A stretch of DNA of 64,000 nucleotides from Methylobacterium sp. E-045 (GCF_022829685.1 NZ_JAKSYE010000085.1:248001-312000); one strand, 5' to 3'. Shown: positions 1 to 11,816, numbered from the stretch's first letter. The notes: a model not told the origin generated them from the letters alone. A program made the numbers and translations.

Positions 1-1328
<1,328 letters not shown>

Positions 1329-1452
1329 GTCTTTCCTCTCCCCCGTACCGACGATCCACCGCCCGCCAAGCGGCACGGCCCCGTCGAGACGTCGCTCCCC
1401 GACCGGATGGTCCGGGAAGCCTCGGCACCGCGATGGTCGCCGATTGCTCACG

Positions 1453-1480
1453 ATGTAGTGTTGCAAATGAGCACCACAAG
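1453..1480 (-). promoter_or_regulatory. Candidate sigma-32-type promoter for clpB
   Basis: On the minus strand the sequence reads CTTGTG (1480-1475), a 16-base spacer, then CTACAT (1458-1453). This loosely matches the CTTG...CYTAT layout of alphaproteobacterial heat-shock promoters and would leave a leader of roughly 120 bases before the clpB ATG. The match is partial and rests only on reading by eye. Confidence 0.28.
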
Positions 1481-1530
1481 CCCCGATCACGGACTTGCGT
1501 GCGACGATGAGTTCGGGCGAGGCTGACGGC

Positions 1531-2322
1531 ATGACCGCGACCCCGAAGAGCCTCCCCGAGCTGCACCTCGAAGCGCTCCACCGCTACCCCGTGAAGGGGC
1601 TCTCCCCCGAGAGGCTGGAAGGCGCGACACTGGAAGCGGGCGGTTATTTTCCGGGCGACCGGCTGTTCGCCATCGAGAACGGACCGTCCGGCTTCGATCC
1701 GGCGGCGCCGAAGCATCAGCCCAAGATCAAGTTCCTGATGCTCATGCGCAATGAGGCCCTGGCCCGGCTCGGCACCCGCTACGATGGGGAAACATCGGTG
1801 CTGACGATCCGCAGGGGGGACGGCATCGCCGTCGAGGCCGATATCTCGACCCCGGAGGGGCGCGCGGCGGTGGAAGCGTTCTTTCAGGCCGAATTCGCGG
1901 ATGCCCTGCGCGGGCCGCCGAGGCTGCTCAACGCACCGGACGGTTTCCGCTTCACCGATTCAGCGCGAGGCTTCGTCTCGCTCCTCAACCTCGCCAGTGT
2001 CGCAGCGACCGAGGACATGGTGGGCGCGGCCGTCGATCCGTTGCGCTTCCGCGCGAACCTTCACCTCAGCGGCCTCGCTCCCTTCGCCGAACTCGACCTC
2101 GTCGGGCGCGTCCTTGCTACGGGGGGCGGCGTGCGGCTGCGGGTCTCCAAGCGGACGGAGCGCTGCGCGGCCACGAATGTCGATCCGGCGACCGGCATCC
2201 GTGACCTCGCGATCCCCCGCACGCTCTCCATGCGGCTCGGCCATACCGATTGCGGGGTCTACGCGGAGGTGCTCCATGGCGGCCGCCTCGAACGGGGCGA
2301 AACGCTCCGGGTCGAGGCGTGA
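1531..2322 (+). CDS. MOSC domain-containing protein
   Basis: This is a MOSC-family protein with a MOSC_N beta-barrel region first (YPVKGLSPE near the start) and the MOSC domain after it. The family carries a conserved Cys in a segment like [13 protein letters not shown], which is present near the C terminus and is thought to bind sulfur or metal-sulfur groups, as in molybdenum cofactor sulfurases and mARC-type proteins. The exact substrate cannot be read from sequence. I chose ATG 1531, preceded by GGCGAGG, giving 263 aa; ATG 1507 and TTG 1495 are in-frame alternatives. It is divergent from clpB and stands alone. Confidence 0.85.
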   Translation: MTATPKSLPELHLEALHRYPVKGLSPERLEGATLEAGGYFPGDRLFAIENGPSGFDPAAPKHQPKIKFLMLMRNEALARLGTRYDGETSVLTIRRGDGIAVEADISTPEGRAAVEAFFQAEFADALRGPPRLLNAPDGFRFTDSARGFVSLLNLASVAATEDMVGAAVDPLRFRANLHLSGLAPFAELDLVGRVLATGGGVRLRVSKRTERCAATNVDPATGIRDLAIPRTLSMRLGHTDCGVYAEVLHGGRLERGETLRVEA

Positions 2323-2353
2323 GGCCCCGTCGCATGCCCGCTGGCGGACTCGC

Positions 2354-2629
2354 TCAGATCGCGTGACGCGGAACGAGGACGATGGCGGCAGCGTAGCCCG
2401 CCCGGCGCAGGCCGCGAAAATCGGCTTGGCGCCGCTCGCAGGTCACCTTGACGTAGCGCTTCTCGCCGTCGGCACTCCAGGTGGAGGCGGCCATGGTCTG
2501 GCCGTGGATCATGCACTCCATCGGCGTGTGTGCGGGCGACACGATGACGTCGAGGGCGGTGATGCGGGAGCAATCCTGCGCCGCGATCATGCTGGAGCAA
2601 ACCAGGGCGACGGCTAACAATTCGGACAT
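2354..2629 (-). CDS. Small secreted hypothetical protein
   Basis: A 91-residue protein of unknown function. The first 17 or so residues (MSELLAVALVCSSMIAA) look like a signal peptide, and further Cys residues (QDCSR, MECMI, VTCERR) could form a disulfide outside the cytoplasm. AAGGGG lies about 6 bases before the ATG and supports the start. It converges with the MOSC gene, from which it is separated by about 30 bases. I recognise no domain. Confidence 0.6.
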   Translation of the reverse strand: MSELLAVALVCSSMIAAQDCSRITALDVIVSPAHTPMECMIHGQTMAASTWSADGEKRYVKVTCERRQADFRGLRRAGYAAAIVLVPRHAI

Positions 2630-2824
2630 GACGGACCCCTTTTTCGGTTCGGCGAATAAGGTCCGCGGTGTTGCTCAGGCGTCGAGCGGCCGCGTGATTG
2701 TTGCCTGAGCGTTCCCCGTCGTTTCTCTTTGGACTTGCTCTAGCATGACGGATGCCAAGCCGGCGTCCGCCTGAACCTTGCCCCGGCCCGCATGGCGCAC
2801 ATGGCTGGGGTCGGTCTTTTTGAC

Positions 2825-3097
2825 TCACCTGACGAAGGAGGGAATTCCAACTCGCAGTCGGGACGCCGGGCGGTGTCCGGTGCTCGGCGTGAGCCAGGCC
2901 GGCTCCGGCTCGGCGCGGGGCAGGATGCTGGCGACGGCATCGAGATCGACGACGTAGCTGTCGGTCAGTCTGCGCCAGACCTCTGCGGGAGAGGCGGTGT
3001 CCTTCCTGATTCGGGCGAGCGCCGCGGCGAGTCCCTGAAGACCGGTAAGCGTCGGACGAGCGACGGTGGAATCCACGTCAAGCATCGGAGGAAGCAT
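2825..3097 (-). CDS. Hypothetical protein, 90 aa
   Basis: A small soluble protein (starting MLPPMLDVDS) with a helical middle part containing LQGLAAALARIRK and a Pro-rich tail. No family is recognised. ATG 3097 is preceded by a GGGGGG run about 9 bases upstream; ATG 3085 and ATG 3130 are possible alternatives. The same frame stays open far upstream, but that part is antisense to argB and has no protein-like character, so I limit the gene to this segment. A TTAA-N7-TTAT element lies about 40 bases upstream. Confidence 0.5.
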   Translation of the reverse strand: MLPPMLDVDSTVARPTLTGLQGLAAALARIRKDTASPAEVWRRLTDSYVVDLDAVASILPRAEPEPAWLTPSTGHRPASRLRVGIPSFVR

Positions 3098-3132
3098 CCT
3101 GTACAATCCCCCCAAAGGATCACAGGACATGG

Positions 3133-3147
3133 TTAACGCTTGGTTAT
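3133..3147. promoter_or_regulatory. CtrA-like half-site (TTAA-N7-TTAT)
   Basis: TTAA at 3133-3136 and TTAT at 3144-3147 are separated by 7 bases, one mismatch from the TTAA-N7-TTAA box bound by the cell-cycle regulator CtrA in alphaproteobacteria. It sits upstream of the 90-aa gene and about 170 bases before argB. One such near-match can arise by chance. Confidence 0.25.
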
Positions 3148-3313
3148 GCTTGCCCCCCTCGATCCGGCCGCTCTCGCAACTGACTCGTCCTTCACGACGT
3201 GACCATTTTTCCGAGCTTTGGCGGCTATGGCGCTTCGCAGTGCGACATCGCTGCGCTAGAAGCGCGTCGTCGCGCATACCGATCCGGCGCCGTAGCGAGG
3301 ACAGTGCCTCACG

Positions 3314-4225
3314 ATGAAAGAATCTCTGGCAAAAGACGCCCTCCCGAACGTGCATGTGCGCGCTGAAGTCCTGGTCCAGGCGCTCCCGCACATGCAGCGC
3401 TACGACCAGGAGATCGTGGTCATCAAGTATGGCGGCCATGCCATGGGAGACCGCGCGGCGGCGGAGGATTTCGCCGAGGACATCGTCCTCCTCGAGCAAT
3501 CCGGCCTGAAACCCATCGTCGTCCATGGCGGCGGCCCGCAGATCGGGCGCATGCTCGGCCGGCTCGGCATTGAATCCGAGTTCCGCGGCGGCCTGCGCGT
3601 CACCGACGAGGCCACCGTGGAGGTGGTCGAGATGGTGCTCGCCGGCTCGATCAACAAGCAGATCGTCGGCTGGATCTCGGCCGAGGGCGGCCGCGCCATC
3701 GGCCTGTGCGGCAAGGACGGCAACATGGTCCGCGCCCGCAAGGCGACGCGCACCGTGCTCGACCCGGAGAGCCAGACCGAACAGGAGATCGATCTCGGCC
3801 TCGTGGGCGAGCCAGAGCACGTTGAACGCGGCGTCCTCGACGCGGTGCTGAAGGCCGAGCTGATCCCGGTTCTCGCCCCGGTCGCCTTCGGCGCCGATGG
3901 GCAGACCTACAACGTCAATGCCGACACCTTCGCCGGAGCCATCGCCGGTGCATTGCGGGCCAAGCGCCTGCTGCTCCTCACCGACGTGCCGGGCGTGCTG
4001 GACAAGGACAAGAAGCTGATCACCGACCTGACCCTGGAGGATTGCCGCCGCCTCATCGCCGACGGCACCATCACGGGCGGGATGATCCCGAAAATCGAGA
4101 CCTGCATCTACGCGCTCGAGCAGGGTGTCGAGGCGGTGGTCATCCTCGACGGCAAGGTCAGCCACGCGGTGCTGCTGGAACTCTTCACCGACCATGGCGC
4201 GGGCACGCTGATCCGCAGGACTTAG
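3314..4225 (+). CDS. argB: Acetylglutamate kinase ArgB
   Basis: ArgB phosphorylates N-acetyl-L-glutamate with ATP, the second step of arginine synthesis, in the cytoplasm. The 303-aa protein has the amino acid kinase fold markers: [11 protein letters not shown] near residue 38, the glycine-rich [10 protein letters not shown] loop that binds substrate and ATP, and [15 protein letters not shown]. Length fits the arginine-sensitive hexameric class, which has an N-terminal extension helix; residues 1-25 would provide it. It has no operon partner here. A GAGGAC sequence lies upstream of the ATG, and a GC-rich hairpin follows the stop. Confidence 0.97.
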   Translation: MKESLAKDALPNVHVRAEVLVQALPHMQRYDQEIVVIKYGGHAMGDRAAAEDFAEDIVLLEQSGLKPIVVHGGGPQIGRMLGRLGIESEFRGGLRVTDEATVEVVEMVLAGSINKQIVGWISAEGGRAIGLCGKDGNMVRARKATRTVLDPESQTEQEIDLGLVGEPEHVERGVLDAVLKAELIPVLAPVAFGADGQTYNVNADTFAGAIAGALRAKRLLLLTDVPGVLDKDKKLITDLTLEDCRRLIADGTITGGMIPKIETCIYALEQGVEAVVILDGKVSHAVLLELFTDHGAGTLIRRT

Positions 4226-4232
4226 AGCTGCG

Positions 4233-4252
4233 CCCGACCACGTTGGGTCGGG
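4233..4252 (+). terminator. Hairpin after argB
   Basis: A 7-bp perfect stem (CCCGACC at 4233-4239, GGTCGGG at 4246-4252) with a 6-base loop lies 8 bases after the argB stop. No T-run follows at once (a TTTGTTTT stretch comes about 15 bases later), so it may only be a transcript-stabilising or Rho-assisted end. Confidence 0.35.
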
Positions 4253-4276
4253 GCACACCTCTAGATCTTTGTTTTA

Positions 4277-4327
4277 TCGCACTCTTTTTCGCCGAACCGG
4301 CATCCACTTCGGCGGAGAGCGCTCGAG
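4277..4327 (+). repeat. Dispersed repeat, copy 1 (diverged)
   Basis: This 51-base stretch aligns without gaps to 32543-32593. By hand count 35 of 51 positions match, with an identical 10-base core CCGGCATCCA. Both copies lie on the plus strand just after a gene. I take it to be a short intergenic repeat seen widely in Methylobacterium-type genomes; this copy has lost the GAAAATGCTCTAG end (here GAGAGCGCTCGAG). Confidence 0.6.
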
Positions 4328-4400
4328 CCATCAAGCCCCGGGATGGATCGTCCACCTCCCGGGGCACGGCCACATCGGGACCGGCCGGGACCGGAAGACG

Positions 4401-5090
4401 TCAGGATTCTTCGGCCCGCCCGGGGGCCGGCACGCCGGCCTTGGCCCAGAACACCGCCGTCGCCTTGCGATAGGCCCTGATCAAAGCCGGCCCTCCCGGG
4501 CCCGCGGGACCGATCTCGTCCCAGATCTGGTGGCACAGACCGGCCTGGACCGTGAAGCGGGCGGGATCCTCGGTCTTCGAGGCGGCCTCCAGCGCCCCCA
4601 CGATCTTGCGCATGCGCTCGGCATTCTGGGCGAACATCTCCTCGCGCTCGGCCAGGCGACGACGCGCCGCCTCGGCCTTTGCGGCGCGGCGCTCGGTCGG
4701 TACCGCATCTTCGGTCACGTCCGCCACATCGGGCCGGTACGCATCCTGAACCCGCTTGAAGGCGGCACGGCCGCGGAGGATCATCGGCTTGGCATCCGGT
4801 CTACCCCGGCAGGCCGTTCGCAGTTCGACGACGAGACGCTTGGCCATATCCACCATCTTGCGGGACGGCGGGGATTCGGAGGCTGCGATGGCCGCCTTCT
4901 CCAGGGCGGCGATGATGGACTCCGAGTCGGCCGAAGGTCGCTCGTCGGAAACATCGGGGCCGGGAATCGCCAATGCCTTATGGTCCGGCTCAAAGCTCAC
5001 GATGAAACCCTCTCGATCGATCCGGGGCGCCGTGCCGCAGATCGCTTCCTCGACCGTTCGCGCCGCCGCTTCCGTGTCCGGAGCCGCCAC
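4401..5090 (-). CDS. Hypothetical protein, 229 aa
   Basis: A soluble, Ala/Glu/Arg-rich, largely helical protein of unknown function. The middle (about residues 125-165) is highly charged, with RRAAKAEAARRRLAERE, and could form a coiled coil. The C-terminal third contains CHQIWDEIGPAGPGG and a run ending AVFWAKAGVPAPG. No signal peptide or membrane segment is apparent. The start used is GTG at 5090; no strong ribosome site is seen there, so the start is uncertain. It lies between tRNA-Thr and argB. Confidence 0.6.
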   Translation of the reverse strand: MAAPDTEAAARTVEEAICGTAPRIDREGFIVSFEPDHKALAIPGPDVSDERPSADSESIIAALEKAAIAASESPPSRKMVDMAKRLVVELRTACRGRPDAKPMILRGRAAFKRVQDAYRPDVADVTEDAVPTERRAAKAEAARRRLAEREEMFAQNAERMRKIVGALEAASKTEDPARFTVQAGLCHQIWDEIGPAGPGGPALIRAYRKATAVFWAKAGVPAPGRAEES

Positions 5091-5351
5091 GTCGGAAAAC
5101 CGGCACCGCCGAGGTCTCCTGCGCCCAGCGTGCGGGCCTTCGCAGGTCTGCCTCCGCGACGGGGCGTAGCCCTATCGCCTCGGCCGCGACAGGGTCAAGG
5201 CGACGCCGCCGCCACATCCGCCTCACTGCGATGCCGTTCATTCAGAATGCGGAGGATTGCCGGATGTCGAGCCTCGTCCGAGCAGATCGACGGACATGTC
5301 CCGCAGACACCGGGACGCCATCAGATAAATCGACGATCTGGTCAGGGAAAA

Positions 5352-5426
5352 TGGTGCTGCTGGACAGGATTGAACTGTCGACCTCCTCATTACCAATGAG
5401 GTGCTCTACCACTGAGCTACAGCAGC
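5352..5426 (-). tRNA. tRNA-Thr (anticodon GGU)
   Basis: The minus strand folds as a complete cloverleaf: acceptor GCTGCTG paired with CAGCAGC, D-arm GCTC-AGTGGTA-GAGC, anticodon stem CCTCA/TGAGG around loop TTGGTAA (anticodon GGT), T-arm GACAG-TTCAATC-CTGTC, discriminator A and an encoded CCA at 5354-5352. The anticodon GGU reads threonine ACC/ACU. Length with CCA is 75 bases. Confidence 0.96.
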
Positions 5427-5485
5427 CGATCGTCGCGACGTGTCGGGACGAGCGGGGAGTTAGCGGATCAAAAGCGGCTTGGCAA

Positions 5486-5974
5486 TCACTTCTCGCCACC
5501 TTTGAGCAATCCGTTTGAAACGAGCAGCCCGGTCTCCCTCTTGCAGGCCGCTCGAATGATGCCGGCCAGACCGGATTCGGCCACCGCTTCCGCCGCGTCG
5601 GACGGTGAGAACCAGCGATCCTCGCGCTCGTTCCGCTCCGGCCAGTGCTTGAGCTGCTTGCGCACCTCGAGGGGGAACACCTTGACCTGGCAGAGGACGA
5701 AGTCGCGGCTCTTCAGGCGCTTCTCGTAGAGGTAGAATCCGAGCGGCCTCTTGCCGATCTCGCCCAGGAGACCGGCCTCCTCATAGGCTTCCCGGGCAGC
5801 GGCCTCGAAGGGCTTGCGCCCCTTCATCGGCCAGCCCTTCGGGATCACCCACCGGCGGCTTTCGCGCGACGTGATCAGGAGGATCTTGAACCCGCCATCC
5901 GGCAGGCGCCGGAACGGCAGGGCACCGACCTGGCGTCGAGGCTCCGTCTCACTCTCCAACTGGACTGAACTCAT
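5486..5974 (-). CDS. Nudix hydrolase
   Basis: A 162-aa Nudix-family pyrophosphohydrolase. The Nudix box spans roughly residues 47-69: G-X5-R-X7-REAYEEAGL, with the metal-binding REXXEE part intact. The first Glu of the textbook GX5EX7 pattern is Arg. The flanking WVIPKGWPMKG resembles the diphosphoinositol-polyphosphate/ApnA-type subgroup (substrates such as dinucleoside polyphosphates), but the substrate is not decided by sequence. It stands alone between tRNA-Thr and a gene-free stretch. Confidence 0.88.
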   Translation of the reverse strand: MSSVQLESETEPRRQVGALPFRRLPDGGFKILLITSRESRRWVIPKGWPMKGRKPFEAAAREAYEEAGLLGEIGKRPLGFYLYEKRLKSRDFVLCQVKVFPLEVRKQLKHWPERNEREDRWFSPSDAAEAVAESGLAGIIRAACKRETGLLVSNGLLKGGEK

Positions 5975-6383
5975 GGCAGGTGAACGCCCCGCCGCCGTCC
6001 GGGTTCGACGGGCCGAGGCCGAGAGTGAGGTTCGAGACGGGGCCCCTTAGGCATCCGCAACGAGACGAGCGGTTTCATCGCGTGTGCGATCGATACGAGG
6101 ACCATCGAACTGCAGATCATCGGACGCCCCTTGTCGGTCACGCGAGGACGGGCACGCGAGGATGGAAATGATAGACCAGCCGAGACGGTCTTCGACGTGT
6201 CGGACACGGATTGGCTTTACCGGAAAATGAAGATCGCCCTCAAGGCGAAATTTACCCGGCAAACTAAACCAGCGTCGCACCTCGCCGGCGCAGAGCCCCT
6301 CCGTGCCTACGACGCGCGCGTGACACCCCGAACACGACCGGCATCGGCGGGGTCATCCCCGGTACGGCCATGCAGGGACGGGT
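5975..6383. other. Gene-free stretch
   Basis: About 400 bases between the Nudix gene and the MarR-type gene. Short open frames exist on both strands, but none has a good ribosome site or recognisable protein character. I see no hairpin terminator or tRNA. Confidence 0.5.
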
Positions 6384-6851
6384 TCAGCCGGCGGCGCTGA
6401 GGTTCTCGATCAGGGCATTGAGGTCGGCGCGCATGGCCTGGACCTCCGGCTCCGACATGTTGAGCTGGCACATCACGGATTCCCGCACGAGTCGGGCCTC
6501 GGCGCGAAGGTCGCGCCCCTGTTGGGTCAACTGGATCTCCACCTCGCGCTCGTCACTGCGCCGTCGGTTGCGGACCAGGAAACCGGCCGTCTCCAACCGC
6601 TTCAGAACCGGCGTCAGCGTGCCGGAATCGAGCCTCAGACGGCGGCCGATATCCGACACCGTCACACCATCGGTCTCCCACAGGACGAGGAGAACCAGAT
6701 ATTGCGGATAGGTCAGTCCCATCCGCTCCAGCATGGGGCGGTACGACCGGGTGATCCGGTGAGCGGCGGCGTAAAGTGCGTAGCAGAGCTGATTGTCGAG
6801 CAGCAGCGGGTCCGTGGTGGAACTCACCTGCTGCTCCGGAGCGTCGACCAT
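6384..6851 (-). CDS. ohrR: MarR-family peroxide-sensing regulator, OhrR type (2-Cys)
   Basis: A winged-helix MarR-family repressor of 155 aa. LDNQLCYALYAA places the sensor Cys at residue 23, where OhrR proteins carry their peroxide-reactive Cys, and a second Cys lies at residue 128 (SVMCQL). This matches the two-cysteine Xanthomonas type, in which a disulfide forms on organic hydroperoxide exposure and DNA is released. The MarR core (LTYPQYLVLLVLWE, LDSGTLTPVLKRLE, then the RRSDEREV wing) is complete. ATG 6851 is the family-consistent start; an upstream open stretch to 7034 is not protein-like. No ohr peroxidase gene is adjacent. Confidence 0.85.
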   Translation of the reverse strand: MVDAPEQQVSSTTDPLLLDNQLCYALYAAAHRITRSYRPMLERMGLTYPQYLVLLVLWETDGVTVSDIGRRLRLDSGTLTPVLKRLETAGFLVRNRRRSDEREVEIQLTQQGRDLRAEARLVRESVMCQLNMSEPEVQAMRADLNALIENLSAAG

Positions 6852-8375
<1,524 letters not shown>

Positions 8376-8397
8376 GCGGATCGCCCCGACCGCCGCC

Positions 8398-9318
8398 TCA
8401 GCGCAGGACGAAGCCCTCCGGCGTGAGAGGCGGCGGCGCGGGCTCACCCAGGGCGTCGAGGACGATCCCCTCCACCACGCGGACGAGGGCATCGAGGGGA
8501 AGGTCGTTGGGCTCGGTGCCGAACGGATCCTCCAGCTCGTCCCCCAGGGCATCGAGGCCGAAGAAGGTATAGGCGACGAGGGCCGTCACGAGCGGCGTCA
8601 CCCAGCCCAGGGTGCCCGCGAGCCCGAAGGGCAGGAGCAGACAGTAGATCCAGGCCGTGCGGTACAGGAGCAGAGTGTAGGCGAAGGGCAGCGGGGTACC
8701 CTGGATACGCTCGCACACGATCTGGACCTGACCGAGGGCCGCAATTTTCTGCTCCAGCAGGCCGAATTGAATGTCGGTGAGGGCACCCGCCCGTTGCGTC
8801 CGGCCGAGATCGGCCGTGAGGTGCACGAGTACGGCGTCGGCCACGCTGGGGCGGCCACGAAGGGGCGCGGCCTCCGTCTCGGCCAGCCAGGGTGAGGCGG
8901 CTGCCATCTCGTCCTCGCGCCGCATCTGCGCGCGAAGGGCCTGGGCGAAGGCCATGACGCGCTTCAGCGCGCGGCTTCGCAGTTCGCCGTGCCTTTCCTC
9001 GGGCAGAAGCGCGCCCAGAAGCCGGGCGAAGGCCCTCGCTTCGAGGATCAGCGTTCCCCAGGCTTTGCGCGCTTCCCACCAGCGGTCGTAGCAGGCCCCG
9101 TTGCGGAAGCTCAGGAAGATGGAGAGCGCCAAACCGACCAGGGTGAAGGGGCCGATTCCGGCACTCATCGGAAAGGGATGGGGCCAAGCCCGTTCCACCG
9201 CGACGACCCCGAAAGCGGCCGCGGTGATGAAGCTCACCTTCAGCGCCACTCTCGGCAGGATCGAGCCCTGAAGCGTGAAGAGCACGGCCATCAGGTTGGG
9301 ACGCGAACGGACGATCAT
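8398..9318 (-). CDS. Bestrophin-like membrane protein (YneE family)
   Basis: A 306-aa member of the bacterial bestrophin/UPF0187 family, which forms pentameric anion or cation channels. Features seen are IVRSRPNLMAVLF at the N terminus, hydrophobic segments near residues 22-40 and 50-68, the family-typical SFRNGACYDRWWEARKAWG, and late membrane segments with YCLLLPFGLAGTLGWVTPLV followed by FFGLDALGDELEDPFG. ATG 9318 fits the family start, though no strong ribosome site is visible. Confidence 0.85.
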   Translation of the reverse strand: MIVRSRPNLMAVLFTLQGSILPRVALKVSFITAAAFGVVAVERAWPHPFPMSAGIGPFTLVGLALSIFLSFRNGACYDRWWEARKAWGTLILEARAFARLLGALLPEERHGELRSRALKRVMAFAQALRAQMRREDEMAAASPWLAETEAAPLRGRPSVADAVLVHLTADLGRTQRAGALTDIQFGLLEQKIAALGQVQIVCERIQGTPLPFAYTLLLYRTAWIYCLLLPFGLAGTLGWVTPLVTALVAYTFFGLDALGDELEDPFGTEPNDLPLDALVRVVEGIVLDALGEPAPPPLTPEGFVLR

Positions 9319-9827
9319 GGAGGGTTCAAGGTTCCGTTGAAGGTGTCGACGGCCGCGGAAAGGACCGGCCGGTTGAGCCTGCGTCACCGGGTCGTTCGAT
9401 GGCAAGGCAACCTCGCGTGAACACCATCGATCGGTGGCGAGGCGTGCCCGGTCTCGCGAGGGAGACGGAGTACCTGGGATGGGGACCGACGCAAGACAGG
9501 CGGCAGCAGTGGAACTCAGAATGTTGAATATTGTCGACGTTCTCGCACTGCAAAAGTGTTCATGTGGCCTGAGCGGAAGCGAACGATTGCGCAAAATCCT
9601 CAAAAACCACCGGAGTGGTCGGATACCGCGGCGCGACGACCCAAAAATCTGCTGCAGTGCAACAAGACATGCGCAGTGCTATTACACCTAGACCGGCCCC
9701 TTGCGAAAACTGGACCGTATCTTTACGCTGCGTGCGCCAAACAAGACTTCCGCACCCCGGACACTATGCAAGATATCACTTGCGTTAGGGTCCGGACGGG
9801 GGAGGCGCTCCGAGGATAGACCGGTCG
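9319..9827. other. Divergent intergenic region, about 510 bases
   Basis: This region lies between the bestrophin gene (minus) and the CoA-transferase gene (plus). The part from 9515 to 9700 is clearly less GC-rich than its surroundings. A short open frame starts at 9434 on the plus strand but lacks protein-like composition. I found no RNA gene or terminator; it probably contains the two promoters. Confidence 0.4.
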
Positions 9828-11804
9828 ATGAAGAAAAATAAGGTGATCACGGCCGAGGAGGCGATCGCCCTCATCCGGCATGACGACGTCGTCACGACCA
9901 CGGGGTTCGTGCAGAGCTGCATCCCGGAGGCGCTTCATGCCGCCCTGGAGAAGCGCTTCGTCGACACGGGCGCCCCACGCGGCCTCACCCTGATCATGAC
10001 CGCCGGCGCCGGCGACAGCAAAGGCCTCGGCACCGGGCGGCTTCATCACGAGGGCCTCTTGAAGCGCGTCATCGCCGCCAATTTCGGGCGTATGCCGAAG
10101 GTGGCCAAGGCCGCCCAGGACAACAAGATCGTCGGCTACAACCTGCCCCAGGGCGTGATCTCGCAGCTCTACCGTGCCTGCGCCGCCGGCCAGCCCGGCC
10201 TGTTCTCCAAAGTCGGCCTGCACACCTATGTCGATCCGCGCCACGGCGGCGCCCGCGTGAACGAGGTGACGACGGACGAGATCGTCAAGCTCGTGGAGGT
10301 CGATGGCGAGGAGTGGCTGTTCTACACCGCCACCAAAATCGACGTCGCCTTCATCCGCGGCACCTCGGCGGATCCGGCGGGCAACATCTCCTTCGAGAAG
10401 GAGGCCCTGACCCTGGATTGTCTCGCCCAGGCCATGGCCGCGCGCAACAACGGCGGCATCGTCATCGCGCAGGTCGAGCGCATCGTCGATGACGGCTTCC
10501 TGCTGCCCAAGGACGTGCGCGTTCCGGGCATCCTGGTGGATTGCGTGGTCCTGGCCGAGCCCGAGATGCACCGCATGAATTACGGCGTGCAGCACGATGC
10601 GGCGCTCGCCGGCCAGATCCGCGTGCCGGTGAGCGGCATGAAGAAGATGAAGCTCGACGCGCGCAAGATCATCGCCCGGCGCGCCGCCTTCGAACTGCCG
10701 CCCAACGGCGTGGTCAATCTCGGCGTCGGCGCGCCTGAAGGCATCTCGGCCGTGGCCAACGAGGAGAAGGTGACGCCCTACATCACCCTCACCACGGAGG
10801 CCGGCGCGGTGGGCGGCGTGCTCGCCTCCGGGTCGAGCTTCGGCGCGGCGACGAATGCCGATTGCGTCATCGACCAGAACCAGATGTTCGATTTCTACGA
10901 TGGCGGCGGCCTCGACATGACCTGCCTCGGCATGGCCGAGTGCGACCAGCATGGAAACGTGAATACCAGCGCGTTCGGCGGCAAGCTCAACGGTTGCGGC
11001 GGTTTCATCAATATCAGCCAGAACGCGCGCTCCGTGGTCTTTGCCGGCACCTTCACGGTGGGCGGCCTGGAGACCACGATCGAGGACGGCAAGCTCAAGA
11101 TCGTCACCGAGGGACGCTCGCAGAAGTTCCTGCCGCAGGTAGAGCAGATCACCTTCAGCGGCCCCTATGCACAGAAGCGCTCGCAGCCGGTGATCTACGT
11201 CACCGAGCGGTGCGTCTTCCAGCTCACCGACGAAGGGCTCGAACTCATCGAGGTGGCACCCGGCATCGATATCGAGCGCGATATCCTGCCCCATATGGGC
11301 TTCACGCCGATCATCAAGCACCCGGCGCAGATGGATGCCCGATTGTTCCGCGACGAGCCGATGGAGCTCCTCTCCGACCTCCTCAACCTCAACCTGCCGG
11401 AACGGGTCAGCTACGACGCCGAGCGCAACATCCTCTTCCTCAACCTCGAAGGCTGGCACGCCCGCATCAAGAGCGATATCGACGACCTGCGCAAGGTCCT
11501 GGTCGATGCCTGCAAGAAGGCCGGCCAGCGGGTCAACTCGGTGGTCAACCATGACGGGTTCCGCATCAACGAGAACCTGTACGACGATTACGCGAGCATG
11601 ATCCAATACCTGTCGGCGAACTACTACCTCACCACCACGCGCTACGCGACGAGCGCCTTCCTGCGCCTCAAGATGGAGGAGGCGCTCAACAATCGCGGCC
11701 TCGCCCCGCACGTCTTCGAGCGCAAGGAGGACGCCCACGCCTTCCTCGACGGCATGGACCGGAAGGTACGCCGGGCGTCCACCGCCATCGACGCGGCGGC
11801 CTGA
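9828..11804 (+). CDS. Family I CoA-transferase with C-terminal extension (YdiF/Pct type)
   Basis: A 658-aa acyl-CoA:acetate/3-ketoacid CoA-transferase of the single-chain type (COG4670-like), moving CoA between short-chain acyl-CoA and a carboxylic acid. Alpha and beta halves are fused; the catalytic Glu is Glu324 in ITLTTEAGAVGG. Related YdiF/propionate CoA-transferases are about 520-530 aa. Here an extra C-terminal part of roughly 130 residues (from about RDEPMELLSDLLNL) follows the transferase core; I do not recognise it. There is no operon partner. A strong terminator hairpin follows the stop. Confidence 0.88.
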   Translation: MKKNKVITAEEAIALIRHDDVVTTTGFVQSCIPEALHAALEKRFVDTGAPRGLTLIMTAGAGDSKGLGTGRLHHEGLLKRVIAANFGRMPKVAKAAQDNKIVGYNLPQGVISQLYRACAAGQPGLFSKVGLHTYVDPRHGGARVNEVTTDEIVKLVEVDGEEWLFYTATKIDVAFIRGTSADPAGNISFEKEALTLDCLAQAMAARNNGGIVIAQVERIVDDGFLLPKDVRVPGILVDCVVLAEPEMHRMNYGVQHDAALAGQIRVPVSGMKKMKLDARKIIARRAAFELPPNGVVNLGVGAPEGISAVANEEKVTPYITLTTEAGAVGGVLASGSSFGAATNADCVIDQNQMFDFYDGGGLDMTCLGMAECDQHGNVNTSAFGGKLNGCGGFINISQNARSVVFAGTFTVGGLETTIEDGKLKIVTEGRSQKFLPQVEQITFSGPYAQKRSQPVIYVTERCVFQLTDEGLELIEVAPGIDIERDILPHMGFTPIIKHPAQMDARLFRDEPMELLSDLLNLNLPERVSYDAERNILFLNLEGWHARIKSDIDDLRKVLVDACKKAGQRVNSVVNHDGFRINENLYDDYASMIQYLSANYYLTTTRYATSAFLRLKMEEALNNRGLAPHVFERKEDAHAFLDGMDRKVRRASTAIDAAA

Positions 11805-11816
11805 TCGATCTCGGCA

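Noticed and set aside
2825..4258. A 477-aa minus-strand frame across argB
   Set aside because: Most of it is antisense to the clear argB gene and has no protein-like character; only the last 90 codons (2825-3097) look like a gene.
5352..5426. tRNA-Thr as an integration site
   Set aside because: No integrase and no duplicated tRNA 3' end were seen within reach, so no element boundary can be claimed.
6131..6400. An 89-aa plus-strand frame in the Nudix/MarR gap
   Set aside because: No ribosome site, no recognisable domain, and the second half has the composition of random GC-rich sequence.
9723..11738. A 671-aa minus-strand frame opposite the CoA-transferase
   Set aside because: Antisense shadow of a gene with intact catalytic motifs; composition is typical antisense (Val/His/Asp/Gly-rich).
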